From Nemophila menziesii (Eukaryota > Streptophyta > Magnoliopsida > Boraginales > Hydrophyllaceae): DNA of 64,000 nt. Position 1 is the first letter of the stretch, and each line of letters begins with the position of its first letter. The position numbers and the translations under genes are program-made. Below the pieces are notes generated by a model that had not been told where the DNA came from, made no database searches, and was given only the letters and a program-made list of their open reading frames with translations. Below, one piece after another: positions 32,790 to 45,189 of the stretch. The DNA lies in NCBI GenBank assembly GCA_029959085.1, contig JARWIR010000002.1, positions 37,754,233-37,818,232 of the forward strand, written 5' to 3'.

Positions 32790-34495
32790 TTGCTGAAGAA
32801 GAGAATGACTCATTTGTCCATGCAACTCTTGTCGACTCCATTTACAGTGGAGCCATACCAAGTTATATAATGTGTGTGTTGTTAATCCCAAATAAAACTA
32901 CATCACACCTCACCTCTTTGATTTCTGATTTTTATTGGAATAAAAAAAGTGAAAGTAGATACCATTGGGTTAAGTGGCAAACACTTATGAACTCAAAGTA
33001 GGATGGAGGACTGGGTTTTAAGGATTTTCACTCACAAAATGTCGCTTTACTAGCATCCAATGCTTGGAAATTTATGTTGAATGAAAATTCTCTACTTTAC
33101 AAAGTATTTGAAGGCAAGTACTTTTTTGACACCTCATTTTTACAAGCTACTTTATGTAGCAATTGCTCATGGGTTGGAAAAGCTTAATTGAGGACAGGAT
33201 GGTATTTCAACATGAAATTTTCTGGTCCATTGGATCTGGAGAGAAAGTCAGAATCTGGGATGATTATTGGATTCCCAATAACCCAAGCCTTTCAAGGCCT
33301 TAAAACTGTAACTTAACATTTGTTTCTGAACTTATCTTACCTGATTTACGAGGTTGGAATGTGGATATTATCTTTAAAATCTTTCCTTCTAGAGTTGCAG
33401 CAACAAGTTCTGATATTTTTCTACGTTCTTTTAACTATGATGATGTTCCTTCTTGGAACAACTCTATCTCTAGAGATGTCATTGTTAAAGAAGTGTATAA
33501 AAAGACTTGGAAGGCTCGACTTGATGGGGTTAAGATAAAAGATAATACAAGAGGAAACTCATCCTTTGAATTGAATATAAATGATTGGAAATTGATTTGG
33601 AAAAATTCAGTTATGCCTAAAGTTAAAAATTTCATTTGGAAATGTTGCAACAATGCAATTGCCACAAATGAGAATAAGTTTAAAAGAAGAGCTGTAGACT
33701 CTCCCATGTGTGAATTATGTTGTGAAAAAATTGAAACAGTTGAACATATTTTATTCCACTGTTCATGGGCTAGAGCTATTTGGTTGGCCAGTCCCTTGTG
33801 TTATAACTCGTATACAAAACACTCTTTTAATGTTCAAAAGTGGATACAATTCATGGGATTGGCTAAATCTGAATATAAAGAATATGATCATGACATTACT
33901 GAAATGAGCTTTATGATTGCTTGGTTTATTTGGAAAGCGAAAAATGAATTTTTGTTTAAGGGCATTGTCCCTGACCCTTTGCTTGTTTTGCAAAATGCTC
34001 TTAAAGCCAATGATGATTATAACTTAGCCAATAAGTACAACTCTGAGGCTATAAATAGAAACAAAAATAGAGATATTAATCATTTTAATGAAATTGAGGA
34101 TATAAATATTATACATTCAGATTTGAATGTAGATGTCTCAACAACTAGTGGTAGTGTAATTAGTTGGATACCACCAAATGAGGGTTGCTTTAAGATTAAT
34201 TGCGATACTTCAATTAATTTAAATACTAATCTTGCTGCTTTTGTTGGTGTTGTGAGGGATTCTACAGGTAAATTAATTGAAGGAATGGCAAAAAAGATTA
34301 AAGTTAACTCTATAGAAGAAGCTGAAGGAAGCGGAATCCTAGCAGCTTGTGGAATAGATACTAAGTACCCTACTGGAAGTGTAATTATAGAGAATGATAA
34401 CTTTTGTATAATTAACTAAGTAAACACTAATTGCAAGCCTTATAGTGTAACAAAACTACTTGCCAAAAATATTATCTTTGTTAGGTTTAAACACT
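32790..34495 (+). pseudogene. LINE-1a ORF2 3' part: RT end, zf-RVT, RNase H
   Basis: It starts in the RT C-terminus (GAIPSYIMCVLLIPNKTT), passes a stop near 32999, and has a 352-codon frame at 33361-34419. That frame holds zf-RVT (FIWKCCNNAIATNENKFKRR, MCELCCEKIETVEHILFHC) and an RVT_3 RNase H-like domain (GCFKINCDTSINLNTNLAAF) cut short at IIENDNFCIIN. It is almost identical to 41677-43240. The endonuclease and RT core are missing. Confidence 0.8.
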
Positions 34496-35203
34496 AATTT
34501 TAGTGTATTACAATTTTAATTTTGTATAACTAATATAGGTTTAAATATTTATTCTAAATACTTTATTATATTATATGAATAAAGTGATAAGGGGATCATT
34601 AGTATATTTATTCTAAAATTTATTTAATTATTAAATAACAAATACAAATATAAAATAAAAACAACAATACAAGATATAACCTAATATTTTATGGCGTCTC
34701 ACACTCTCTCCACTTTATAAGAATTTCGTCCTCGAAATTCATAATTTAAAACTATTTATTTTAAAAAAAATTCTTCATAAACAATCCCTAAATATAAGAA
34801 CTAGTCATATAAGACATAACATAAAAATATAATTTCTAGCAAATTCTTATAATATATAAATATAGTACAGATAACTATATAAAATAAATTTTAAACACTT
34901 AATCACAACACGTACCTATTCTTTGATTAAAATGGTATAAAGATCATAAGTGTCCAAATATAAGTAAATCTAGTAACCAAACACAATAGCACTTTCTCGA
35001 GCTGACCAGACTCTAGAAGGTACCACTGTATTTAGTACTATACAAGGTATCAACCTCAAGAGTTATCTTGGGGTTGGTTCAATGACAACCACTAATTAAT
35101 TCTTATTTTACAGTCTTTTAGTTATTTCTCTACCTATTTTTCACAGTCTGAGGATCCTATCCCCGTTTATGCTTAGAAACTACTCTAAGCTCTGATACCA
35201 ATT
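34496..35203 (+). repeat. R repeat, unit 1 last part
   Basis: AT-rich, non-coding, containing GGCGTCTCACACTCTCTCC and AGAATTTCGTCCTCGAAATT (34693-34738) and ending GCTCTGATACCAATTT. It is nearly identical to 43241-43953. The unit boundary is clear because the next unit begins TATCATGCCCC. Confidence 0.65.
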
Positions 35204-35495
35204 TATCATGCCCCAAAAAATGCGACTAATCTATCTAATTTAGAACAATTAAAAGTACATTTTATTACAAAAAATAACTATTTTATTACATTACATGATT
35301 GTAATTAAACGAATACAACTAATAAATAAAAATATCTACTCTTTGTCTGCCCGTTGATCCTTGATCCTGTGCTACTGACCACTACCCAAATTCTTAAGTT
35401 ATCTACCTAGGGCAGTATTTGAATTTAAGACGCTGTCATTAAACTGGTAAAGGTCAAAATATAAAATAAGTATTCATAAAGAGATAAATATATAA
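35204..35495 (+). repeat. R repeat, unit 2 first part (truncated)
   Basis: It begins TATCATGCCCCAAAAAATGC and follows unit 1 head to tail. Only about 290 bp remain before the sequence switches to LINE reverse transcriptase. Confidence 0.65.
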
Positions 35496-35499
35496 ATCT

Positions 35500-36376
35500 A
35501 ATTTCATATATAAAGTCATCTCTAGAATTATTACCTCTAGACTTCAACCTTATTTGGGGAATATAATATCTGAAACACAAACAACTTTTATTCCAGGAAG
35601 GTCTATCTTTGAGATTATTTTAATTGCCCAACAGGTAAGTCATTTTCTGAAAAATAAGAGGAATTCTAAGAAATATTTCATTACTATCAAAGCAGATATG
35701 TCTAAAGCATATGAAAATATAGAATGAGATTTCTTAATTGATCTATTAAATGAAATGGGATTTGACTCTATCTGGATTCAGTGGATTAAAAACTGTATTT
35801 CAACTGTATCATATAAGATACAAATTAATGGTGAGCTCTTTGATATTGATACACCACAAAAAGGATTAAGGCAGGGTGACCCCTTGTCACCTTATCTGTT
35901 CTGCTTAGTAACTCAAACTCTTACCTTTCTGATTGAGTATTATGTTCAGATTGGACTCTTAAGAGGAATTAAAATTGCCAGAAATGCACCAGAGATTACT
36001 CATATTCTGTTTGCAGATGATAGCCTCTTTTTCCTTGAGGTTGGTGAATATAATGTTGAAATTTTCACAACAGCTCTCAATTGGTACTGTTTTGCGACAG
36101 GACAAAAAGTCAATCTAAACAAATGTGGTATTCTTTTTAGCATTAATACTCTTGGAGAGGTTAAAAATAAGATTGCTAATCTATTGAGAATGGGTAAATT
36201 AAATGATCTTGGCAAGTACTTAGGTATACCATCTTCACGGGGAAAGTCTAAAGTGAAATCACTTGAATGGCATGTGGAAATCATATTGAAAAGAATGGAT
36301 AATTGGGAAACCAAAATGCTTACTAAGAGTGGCAAGGAAGTTCTTATTAAATCTATAATTGGAGCCATACCAAGTT
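35500..36376 (+). pseudogene. LINE-1b reverse transcriptase, left part
   Basis: Reads TTFIPGRSIFEIILIAQQ, IKADMSKAYENIE then a stop (TGA, 35726-35728). The 217-codon frame 35755-36408 follows, with GLRQGDPLSPYLFCLV and the catalytic HILFADDSLFF. It breaks at GAIPS, where LINE-2 is inserted, and continues at 41677. This is the RT core missing from LINE-1a. Confidence 0.8.
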
Positions 36377-36558
36377 TTTTTTTGATCGGCAAATCAAACT
36401 TTTATTAATATGAAGACCACAACTGTCAAGAACTTTACAACTTTGACCCATATAATATGGATATTAACCTACTAACTTTTACCTAACTATTACAATCATA
36501 CGAATATAATAGAGACATTACAAAACTCATTTAGAAATAAATACATAATGCCTATCTA

Positions 36559-39500
36559 TTACATGAACTTTTCAATTATACTCTTCACTTTGCTATTTTT
36601 GAATCTCCTTTCTTTAAGTTTAACAGCTACATAAGTAACAATTTTATTGTAAATCCTCTCCTCATTAGCTGCATATTCTCCATGCTCCGTTCTATTTCTT
36701 TCAATCCATATAAAATATATATAAGTTGTTACACTTACACCAATAACCTCTAAAGTTTCTGGACTAGCACCATCTTTCAGATTTACTACTAGGTCCTCCA
36801 CATTTCTAATATTAATATTACAACCACAAATTGCCAATAAGCGGTTTAGTATCAGTTTTGAGAACTTACAAGTAGTAAACAGATGATCATGATTTTCATC
36901 TTCACTATTACATAATAGACAAATAGGATCAACACTTAATCACCAACTTATCATCCTATCTTTAGTAGGAAGCCTATTCATTGCAACTTGCCAAGAAACA
37001 AATGAACACCTAGGAATACAAGTTTTTGCCCACACAATTTCAAACCAGTCAACTTTAGAGTCATGAACTGATATCTTAATCAGAGTTTTCTTACAAGAAA
37101 ACTTATTTTTTTATACTCTTAGTCCATGTAATTTTATCATTGGCATCACTGAGTATTATATTTTGAATTTTAGGGACAATTTGCGCAATTTTTGGTGGTA
37201 TTCTCCACCTACCTCTTCCAAAACAGTCTTTAACTGTTTTATTACAGCTAATATCATGTTCCTCAATTTTTATACCCAAGATTTCCTGAATATTCTTTTT
37301 ATCCAACCATTTATCCCACATTATATAAGTCAAATCACCATTACCTACCTCATGGTATATAAGATCAGAAGCCTCTTTTCTGACTTTTAAAATCTGTTTC
37401 CACATTTTAAGAGTGATATTGTTTATGACTAATACTCCAAATACAGCTATTTTTCAGAATGTTTACTTTAACCCATTTACACTATAGATTTTGCTCAAGG
37501 CAGTAAAATCTCCAAAAATTATAAAGTAAGCAAACTTTGTTTAGATTCTCAATATTAGGAATATTTAGCCCACCTTCCTCTTTGGGACAACAAATTTTAG
37601 CCCAAGATACTCTCGCACCATGAGCATTCTCACTATAGCCCCAAAGAAACATTGATAATTTTTTATTAAGTTTATAAATAACCTGTTTGGGCAATAAGAA
37701 AACTCTACACCAGAACATAATCTTACTAATAAGCACAACTCTAATCAATTCAACTTTACCTGCATATGATAGCATTTTAGAACTCCATTGAGTGATACTT
37801 TGCCAAATTCTCTCAATTAATTTGTTACCATCAGTAACACTCATTTTTTTTGAGTTTAGAGGAATGCCTAAGTATCTAACAGGCAAATTGCCTATTTTAA
37901 TATTGAGTATCTTGGATATATCATTTTTAACTCTATCCTTTACTCCACCACTAAAGTATAATTCACTTTTAGCAAAGTTAATATTTAAACCAGAGCATCT
38001 GGAGAATAGATTGAGAGCTTCCTTAACCACTTCAGTAGACTCAGTGTTGCCTTTCATAAATATTAATATATCATCAGCAAACACTAAGTGATTGAGATTA
38101 ATCTCTTTACATCTAGGGTGAAATGTAAATTCCCTCTTCTGAGCAACATTGTAAAGTAACATAGAGAATACCTCCATGCATATAGAAAATAAGTAGGGTG
38201 AGAGAGGGTCACCTTGCCTTAACCCTCTTTTTCCTTTAAAGTATCCACAAGAGTCTCCATTTATACAAATAGAGTAATAGGGAGTACTAATACACATGTG
38301 AATCCATTTAATAAACTTTTCAGGAAACCTTAGAGCATAAAGAGTATTAATTAAAATTTCCAATTAACACTATCATAGGCCTTTTGTAGGTCCAAGTTAA
38401 TAGTACAGGAAGACTTCATAGATTTTTTTTCATAACCAGTTACTATTTTCTGTGCTACAAGTATATTATCAGTAATATTTCTCCCACTTACATAGGCACC
38501 TTGATTCAGAGATATAATATAACCCATCACTTTCTTAAGCCTGTTCATAATAACTCTGGATATGGTTTTGTATATGATATTAGTACAAGCTATGGGTCTA
38601 AATTTCATTACACAGGATGGATTTTTTTCTTTAGGTATTAAAACAATATTTGTGGCATTAATCTGAGTAAGTAATTTACCTGATTCAAAGGTTTGCTTAA
38701 TAGCAGAGCATAAGCTTTCTCCAATAATATCCCAAGTTTGTTTAAAGAAACATGCAGTATACCCATCAGGTCCCGGGCTTTTTGCATCACCCAAAGCAAA
38801 TAAGGCTATTTTAATTTCCTTATCAGTTATGGGGGCAATCAAGCCCTCAAGTTGATTTTCAGGGACTCTTTTATTTAATATAGCTGCAATAGTACTTATA
38901 GAGCATATTTCTTGGTTAGCTTCTTCAGTACCAAGTAAAGACTTATAATATCCCACAAATTCATTTTTGATCTCTTCTTGTTCAGTTAGAATTCTACCAT
39001 CATCACAAGTTATAGTAGACACAAAGTTCTTTGCCACTCTCCCTTTAATCATTCTATAATAGTAGGCTGTGCTTATATCATAATCATTAATAAACAGAGC
39101 CCTAGATTTTTGCTTCAGAACCTCATGATGTGTAATTACAGTCTCTTCTAATTGATGTATTAGAATTTTTTCTTCAGAAATATCAGCATCATTACCATTA
39201 CCCATCATAATTCTCAGTTGTAAAGTTTCAAGTTGAGCTTTGAGATTCTCAATATCTTTAGAATTTCTCCTGAAGTATTTGTTATTAAACTTTTTCAGTT
39301 CCCCTTTTACTAACTTAAGTTTCATACAGATTTGAAACATCAGATTGCCTTTCACTTCTATATCCCACGTTTTCTTTATAATATCTTTAAAGCCCACATG
39401 TTTAGTCCAAATATTGAAAAAATTAAAGGAGCAAGGCCCTGATTTCTCCTTTTCATCAATCAATACCTTAATTGCACAGTGGTCAGAGGTAGAGGGAGGC

Positions 39501-40156
39501 ACAAGGATAGCATTAGACTGAAATATATTCATCCATTTAGTATTGATGAACACTCTATCAATCTTACTTGCGCGCAAATTCCCACTATCATTTTTATTAG
39601 TCCAAGTAAAATATTGTCCTGCATACTGATGTTCAAAAAGATTAGCATCTTCAATACAATTAGAGAATAAAATAGAACTATTAGGGATAGTATCACAATT
39701 TAGTCTATCTTCAATTCTAAGAATCTCATTAAAGTCACCAGTGTAACATATGCAATGATCATCATAATCATTACTTAATTTCACAATTTCATTCCATAAT
39801 GTCTTTCTATCATCATCATCATTACTCGCATAAACATAACCAACACAGAACATGATGTTTGATTGTAATACTTTAACTTTGATGAAGATCAGTTGAGAAG
39901 TTTCAAATAGCTTCAATACCTCAACATAGTTATTATCCCACATTATCCAAATTCTCCCACTATCACATTTATTATAGTTGTGAATCATTTCCAAGTGAGA
40001 GAAATGATCACTTATTATTTTTAAGCTATTTTGAATCCTGACTTTAGTTTCCAGGAGTCCAATAAGCTTAATCTTATTCCTAATCAGAAAATCTTTAACA
40101 TCTAACCGTCTAAGAAGGCTGTTAAACCCTCTTACATTCCATGAAGCTAGACTCAT
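36559..40156 (-). pseudogene. LINE-2 ORF2 (endonuclease, RT, zf-RVT), broken
   Basis: The first 601 codons (40156-38351) hold an exonuclease-endonuclease-phosphatase domain (MSLASWNVRGFN, GLLETKVR, STSDHCAIKVLI) and the first RT blocks (KSPGPDGYTACFFKQ, LIPKEKNPS, NLDLQKAYDSVNW). A one-base shift at about 38351-38363 leads to the next 293 codons with GLRQGDPLSPYLFS and catalytic HLVFADDILIF. Stops follow at 37482 and beyond. The zf-RVT part is read in pieces (37405-37103 and about 37050-36900) and the end at 36837-36559. This ORF nicks target DNA and copies the RNA in active LINEs. There is no RNase H domain. Confidence 0.85.
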
Positions 40157-41358
40157 ATATTAGGTGGTCTAGTAATTTCACCTTCTCCACCATTACTAAT
40201 GAATTTCAATACATCTATATCAATATCATTAACCACAGTTTCATGTAACTTGTCAAATGTGTTAGAACAGGATACTGCATTTGAGAAATTATCATATTCT
40301 TTCCTACTCTGAGTTTTACTTCCCACAACTTTCCATTCTTTTTCATTCACTTTTTCCTTCCCTTTATCCTTCTTTTCATTATTACCAGCTTTTTGAACCC
40401 ACACCTTAGTAATATTATTACATTTATTTTCTAAGTGCCCAATTTTATTGCACTTAGTACAGATTTTAGGCTTCCAATCATATTCCACTTTAACAGTTTG
40501 TAAATCATCTAACCCAATATCAACATAAAGTTCATCAGGCAACTCTTCTTTAGTATCAATTTCCACACAAACTCTAGCATAACCCAGCCTAGTCATAGAC
40601 TCTGTCATACTATTCATCTGTAATGGTACACCAATACCACTAGCAATATAACCCAAGCCTTTCTTAGTCCACATGACCATAGGTATATTAATTAACTTGG
40701 CCCAGATTGGGATTTTAGCAACATCTAATTTCTCAAACTGCATACCTATTTTCCAGGGCCTTAATAGTAAAGGAGAACCATTAATATGCCACATCTGTTC
40801 CAAAACCTTAGCATACATCTGTTCATTCTCAAATTTAAAGATAAACGTACCATTACTACTAGATTTAATATCAACCTTACCAAATTTTGACCACTGAAAC
40901 TTAACAAAGTTAACAATATTGTAAAATAGAGAGGGAGAATCAAGAAATTGACCGATTAAACAGTTTTCCCACTGCGCATAGCCCTCATCTAAGACTTCCT
41001 TATCAGGAATTATAATCCGTTTACCTTCCTTACGCATCGGGACATGATACTCCAGATTCAGAGCTGGGTTATCATTTTTACCAAACAATTTTGACCATAC
41101 CTTAGGTTTCGGCGCTACCTCAGCTTGATTTTCATCAAACTGGGCAACTACTACCGAGTCTTTGCTTTGAGCAACCGCTTTTCGTGAGTCTTCCTCCTCG
41201 CGGTTTGAATCCTTAGTACAAGGACTCATCGGAGGAGTGACAACACTACTATTACTTTGGGGTGAGAACATCATCTTAGTGATATCAGAATATTTCGTTT
41301 TTGTTTTCGATTTTGTGTTTGTGCCACTAAGACGATTTGAGTTAATCATTTTCGTCAT
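40153..41358 (-). CDS. LINE-2 ORF1 (DUF4283, CCHC zinc knuckle)
   Basis: An uninterrupted 401-residue frame. After a Ser/Lys-rich start comes the DUF4283 domain (about residues 105-240: ENCLIGQFLDSPSLFYNIV, WHINGSPLLLRPWKIGM, PIWAKLINIPMVMWTKKGLG). A CX2CX4HX4C knuckle follows (CTKCNKIGHLENKC, about residues 300-313), then a charged tail. Such ORF1 proteins bind LINE RNA. Its stop overlaps the start of ORF2 in ATGA (40153-40156). The frame is open but belongs to a LINE with a broken ORF2. Confidence 0.85.
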   Translation of the reverse strand: MTKMINSNRLSGTNTKSKTKTKYSDITKMMFSPQSNSSVVTPPMSPCTKDSNREEEDSRKAVAQSKDSVVVAQFDENQAEVAPKPKVWSKLFGKNDNPALNLEYHVPMRKEGKRIIIPDKEVLDEGYAQWENCLIGQFLDSPSLFYNIVNFVKFQWSKFGKVDIKSSSNGTFIFKFENEQMYAKVLEQMWHINGSPLLLRPWKIGMQFEKLDVAKIPIWAKLINIPMVMWTKKGLGYIASGIGVPLQMNSMTESMTRLGYARVCVEIDTKEELPDELYVDIGLDDLQTVKVEYDWKPKICTKCNKIGHLENKCNNITKVWVQKAGNNEKKDKGKEKVNEKEWKVVGSKTQSRKEYDNFSNAVSCSNTFDKLHETVVNDIDIDVLKFISNGGEGEITRPPNI

Positions 41359-41676
41359 TCTACCGATCTGAGATTCAACTTAGAAAGAGAAAAATAAAAG
41401 GAAACGGGTTGGAATCGAGATGAAAGGTTTAGAAATAGGTGGGTTAGGGTTTATCTAAGGGTGGAGAGAAAATTCAGATGAATGTTAGATCCCAGATTTG
41501 GGAAATAACACACAATCTGAAGAAATAAAAAGCTAAAAACGTGAATAAAAGAGGGTTTTAGGTTGTGTATAGGATTTTTAGAGATGGAATAATGTTAGAG
41601 GTTAAGAATGAGTTGAGAGAGAATTTTTTAAGTTGACTCTCATTTGATTTGTCTGTGTATAGGATTTGACCAAGTT

Positions 41677-43240
41677 ATATAATGTCTGTGTTGTTAATCC
41701 CAAATAAAACTACATCACACCTCACCTCTTTGATTTCTGATTTTTATTGGAATAACAAAAGTGAAAGTAGATACCATTGGGTTAAGTGTCAAACACTTAG
41801 CATCCAATGCTTGGAAATTTATGTTGAATGAAAATTATCTACTTTACAAAGTATTTGAAGGCAAGTACTTTTTTGACACCTCATTTTTACAAGCTACTTT
41901 ATGTAGCAATTGCTCATGGGTTGGAAAAGCTTAATTGAGGACAGGATGGTATTTCAAAATGAAATTTTCTGGTCCATTGGATCTGGAGAGAAAGTCAGAA
42001 TCTGGGATGATTATTGGATTCCCAATAACCCAAGCCTTTCAAGGCCTTAAAACTGTAACTTAACATTTGTTTCTGAACTTATCTTACCTGATTTACGAGG
42101 TTGGAATGTGGATATTATCTTTAAAATCTTTCCTTCTAGAGTTGCAGCAACAAGTTCTGATATTTTTCTACGTTCTTTTAACTATGATGATGTTCCTTCT
42201 TGGAACAACTCTATCTCTAGAGATGTCATAGTTAAAGAAGTGTATAAAAAGACTTGGAAGGCTCGACTTGATGGGGTTAAGATAAAAGATAATACAAAAG
42301 GAAACTCATCCTTTGAATTGAATATAAATGATTGGAAATTGATTTGGAAAACTTCAGTTATGCCTAAAGTTAAAAATTTCATTTGGAAATATTGCAACAA
42401 TGCAATTGACACAAATGAGAATAAGTTTAAAAGAAGAGCTGTAGACTCTCCCATGTGTGAATTATGTTGTGAAAAAATTGAAACAGTTGAACATATTTTA
42501 TTCCACTGTTCATGGGCTAGAGCTATTTGGTTGGCCAGTCCCTTGTGTTATAACTCGTATACAAAACACTCTTTTAATGTTCAAAAGTGGATACAATTCA
42601 TGAGATTGGCTAAATCTGTATATAAAGAATATGATCATGACATTACTGAAATGAGCTTTATGATTGCTTGGTTTATTTGGAAGGCGAAAAATGAATTTTT
42701 GTTTAAGGGCATTGTCCCTGACCCTTTGCTTGTTTTGCAAAATGATCTTAAAGCCAATGATGAATATAACTTAGTCAATAAGTACAACTCTGAGGCTATA
42801 AATAGAAACAAAAATAGAGATATTAATCATTTTAATGAAATTGAGGATATAAATATTATACATTCAGATTTGAATGTAGATGTCTCAACAACTAGTGGTA
42901 ATGTAATTAGTTGGATACCACCAAATGAGGGTTGCTTTAAGATTAATTGCGATACTTCAATTAATTTAAATACTAATCTTGCTGCTTTTGTTGGTGTTGT
43001 GAGGGATTCTACAGGTAAATTAATTGAAGGAATGGCAAAAAAGATTAAAGTTAACTCTATAGCAGAAGCTGAAGGAAGAGGAATCCTAGCAGCTTGTGGA
43101 ATAGATACTAAGTACCCTACTGGAAGTGTAATTATAGAGAATGATAACTTTTGTATAATTAACTAAGTAAACACTAATTGCAAGCCTTATAGTGTAACAA
43201 AACTACTTGCCAAAAATATTATCTTTGTTAGGTTTAAACA
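41677..43240 (+). pseudogene. LINE-1b right part: RT end, zf-RVT, RNase H
   Basis: Resumes the LINE-1b reading after the LINE-2 insertion. It is nearly identical to 32862-34495, except that a stretch of about 65 bp present at 32990-33055 is missing near 41798. The 352-codon frame 42108-43166 parallels 33361-34419 with about a dozen residue differences. Confidence 0.8.
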
Positions 43241-43953
43241 CTAATTTTAGTGTATTACAATTTTAATTTTGTATAACTAATATAGGTTTAAATATTTATT
43301 CTAAATACTTTATTATATTATATGAATAAAGTGATAAGGGGATCATTAGTATATTTATTCTAAAATTTATTTAATTATTAAATAACAAATACAAATATAA
43401 AATAAAAACAACAATACAAGATATAACCTAATATTTTATGGCGTCTCACACTCTCTCCACTTTATAAGAATTTCGTCCTCGAAATTCATAATTTAAAACT
43501 ATTTATTTTAAAAAAAAAAATTCTTCATAAACAATCCCTAAATATAAGAACTAGTCATATAAGACATAACATAAAAATATAATTTCTAGCAAATTCTTAT
43601 AATATATAAATATAGTACAGATAACTATATAAAATAAATTTTAAACACTTAATCACAACACGTACCTATTCTTTGATTAAAATGGTATAAAGATCATAAG
43701 TGTCCAAATATAAGTAAATCTAGTAACCAAACACAATAGCACTTTCTCGAGCTGACCAGACTCTAGAAGGTACCACTGTATTTAGTACTATACAAGGTAT
43801 CAACCTCAAGAGTTATCTTGGGGTTGGTTCAATGACAACCACTAATTAATTCTTATTTTACAGTCTTTTAGTTATTTCTCTACCTATTTTTCACAGTCTG
43901 AGGATCCTATCCCCGTTTATGCTTAGAAACTACTCTAAGCTCTGATACCAATT
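43241..43953 (+). repeat. R repeat, unit 2 last part
   Basis: Near-identical to 34496-35203, including AGAATTTCGTCCTCGAAATT and the ending GCTCTGATACCAATTT. Non-coding. Confidence 0.65.
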
Positions 43954-45189
43954 TATCATGCCCCAAAAAATGCGACTAATCTATCTAATTTAGAACAATT
44001 AAAAGTACATTTTATTACAAAAAATAACTATTTTATTACATTACATGATTGTAATTAAACGAATACAACTAATAAATACAAATATCTACTCTTTGTCTGC
44101 CAGTTGATCCTTGATCCTGTGCTACTGACCACTACCCAAATTCTTAAGTTATCTACCTAGGGCAGTAATTGAATTTAAGACGCTGTCATTAAACTGGTAA
44201 AGGTCAAAATATAAAATAAGTATTCATAAAGAGATAAATAAATAAATCTAATAAATGTATATAGCAAACTAGGCAGCCATACTACCCAGCAAGATATATA
44301 CACTAGCAAATAATAATCATGTTGCAAAGGATACTGTGGTCTTGCCCTTATGACTCCCGCCGCAATTCTCGATCCCTTATAACTCTCGCTAGTAATACCC
44401 CGGGTAAACCAAACCTACGACCCACTGGCAAACGAACTCTCCGTCACATGCGCCAGGTGGGAATAGATCATTATACTCATGTTAACCTTGGCAAGTCGAC
44501 ATGTCGATCGATAGATATACCAAATATCAAATATGAAACAACTAAATTGGTCGTTTCAACAACGATAGAAATTTTTATTTAATGGATATATGGCGAAGTA
44601 GGGCGTGCTATCTCAAATATACAATTAATCACATGATAACAAAATAATACAATTAATCCAATAATAATGAGACTGTATAATTCAGATAAATAATAAAACA
44701 TAGAATCCAAAATCATCGAATTAAATATATTACTGTATAATTTGAAATAGGGTTAAAGATAAACATATTGAACATTATTTAAACCCTCACCTTAAAATAG
44801 GCTATGTGCGAGTAATTTATCAGGTGACCGTCCTCCTAACCCGATTTACATAATTCCCATCTCCACACTCCACACGGTCCCATTAATTTATTATTTGAAT
44901 ATCCTTCTATAATTCTAACTAAATATTATTATCTAGTCAATATAGTACAAATGTAAGGTTGATTTTAATGAATTATTGAAATATAAATAGGGAGGCGAGA
45001 ATAAGGTTGATGGTGTTCTTATTTGTGTTTAGTGGAGTACCTATTTATAAGATATCATCTTTGTATGATAGAAGCTTGATTATTACGTGGTATCATGCAT
45101 GTATAAGGTAGGCTAAGTATTTCATTAGTCACTAAGATAATAGGTATCCATTAAAGAAGTTTTTTGTGTGGATAAGCTATTTTCTGAAT
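43954..45189 (+). repeat. R repeat, unit 3 first part
   Basis: It begins TATCATGCCCC and is alignable with 30141-31350 up to about 45085 (GTGGAGTACCTATTTATAAG). After that, 45086-45189 does not match unit 1 and holds nothing recognised. The frame at 44319-44582 is chance. Confidence 0.6.

Larger units (their letters stand above)
36377..41668 (-). mobile_element. LINE-2, nearly full length, inserted in LINE-1b
   Basis: A minus-strand LINE with a T run at 36377-36383 (poly(A) tail), flanked by ACCAAGTT (36369-36376 and 41669-41676). It has a 5' UTR (41359-41668), ORF1, ORF2 and a short 3' UTR. It lacks an RNase H domain, ending after zf-RVT. It is the best preserved LINE here, but ORF2 has a frameshift and stops. 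Confidence 0.88.

Noticed and set aside
35150..35215. GCTCTGATACCAATTT/TCATGCCCC junction as an LTR boundary
   Set aside because: No TG...CA ends, PBS or PPT; it is the joint between head-to-tail R units.
44319..44582. 87-codon frame in the R repeat
   Set aside because: Not open in unit 1 at the matching place; chance frame in non-coding repeat.
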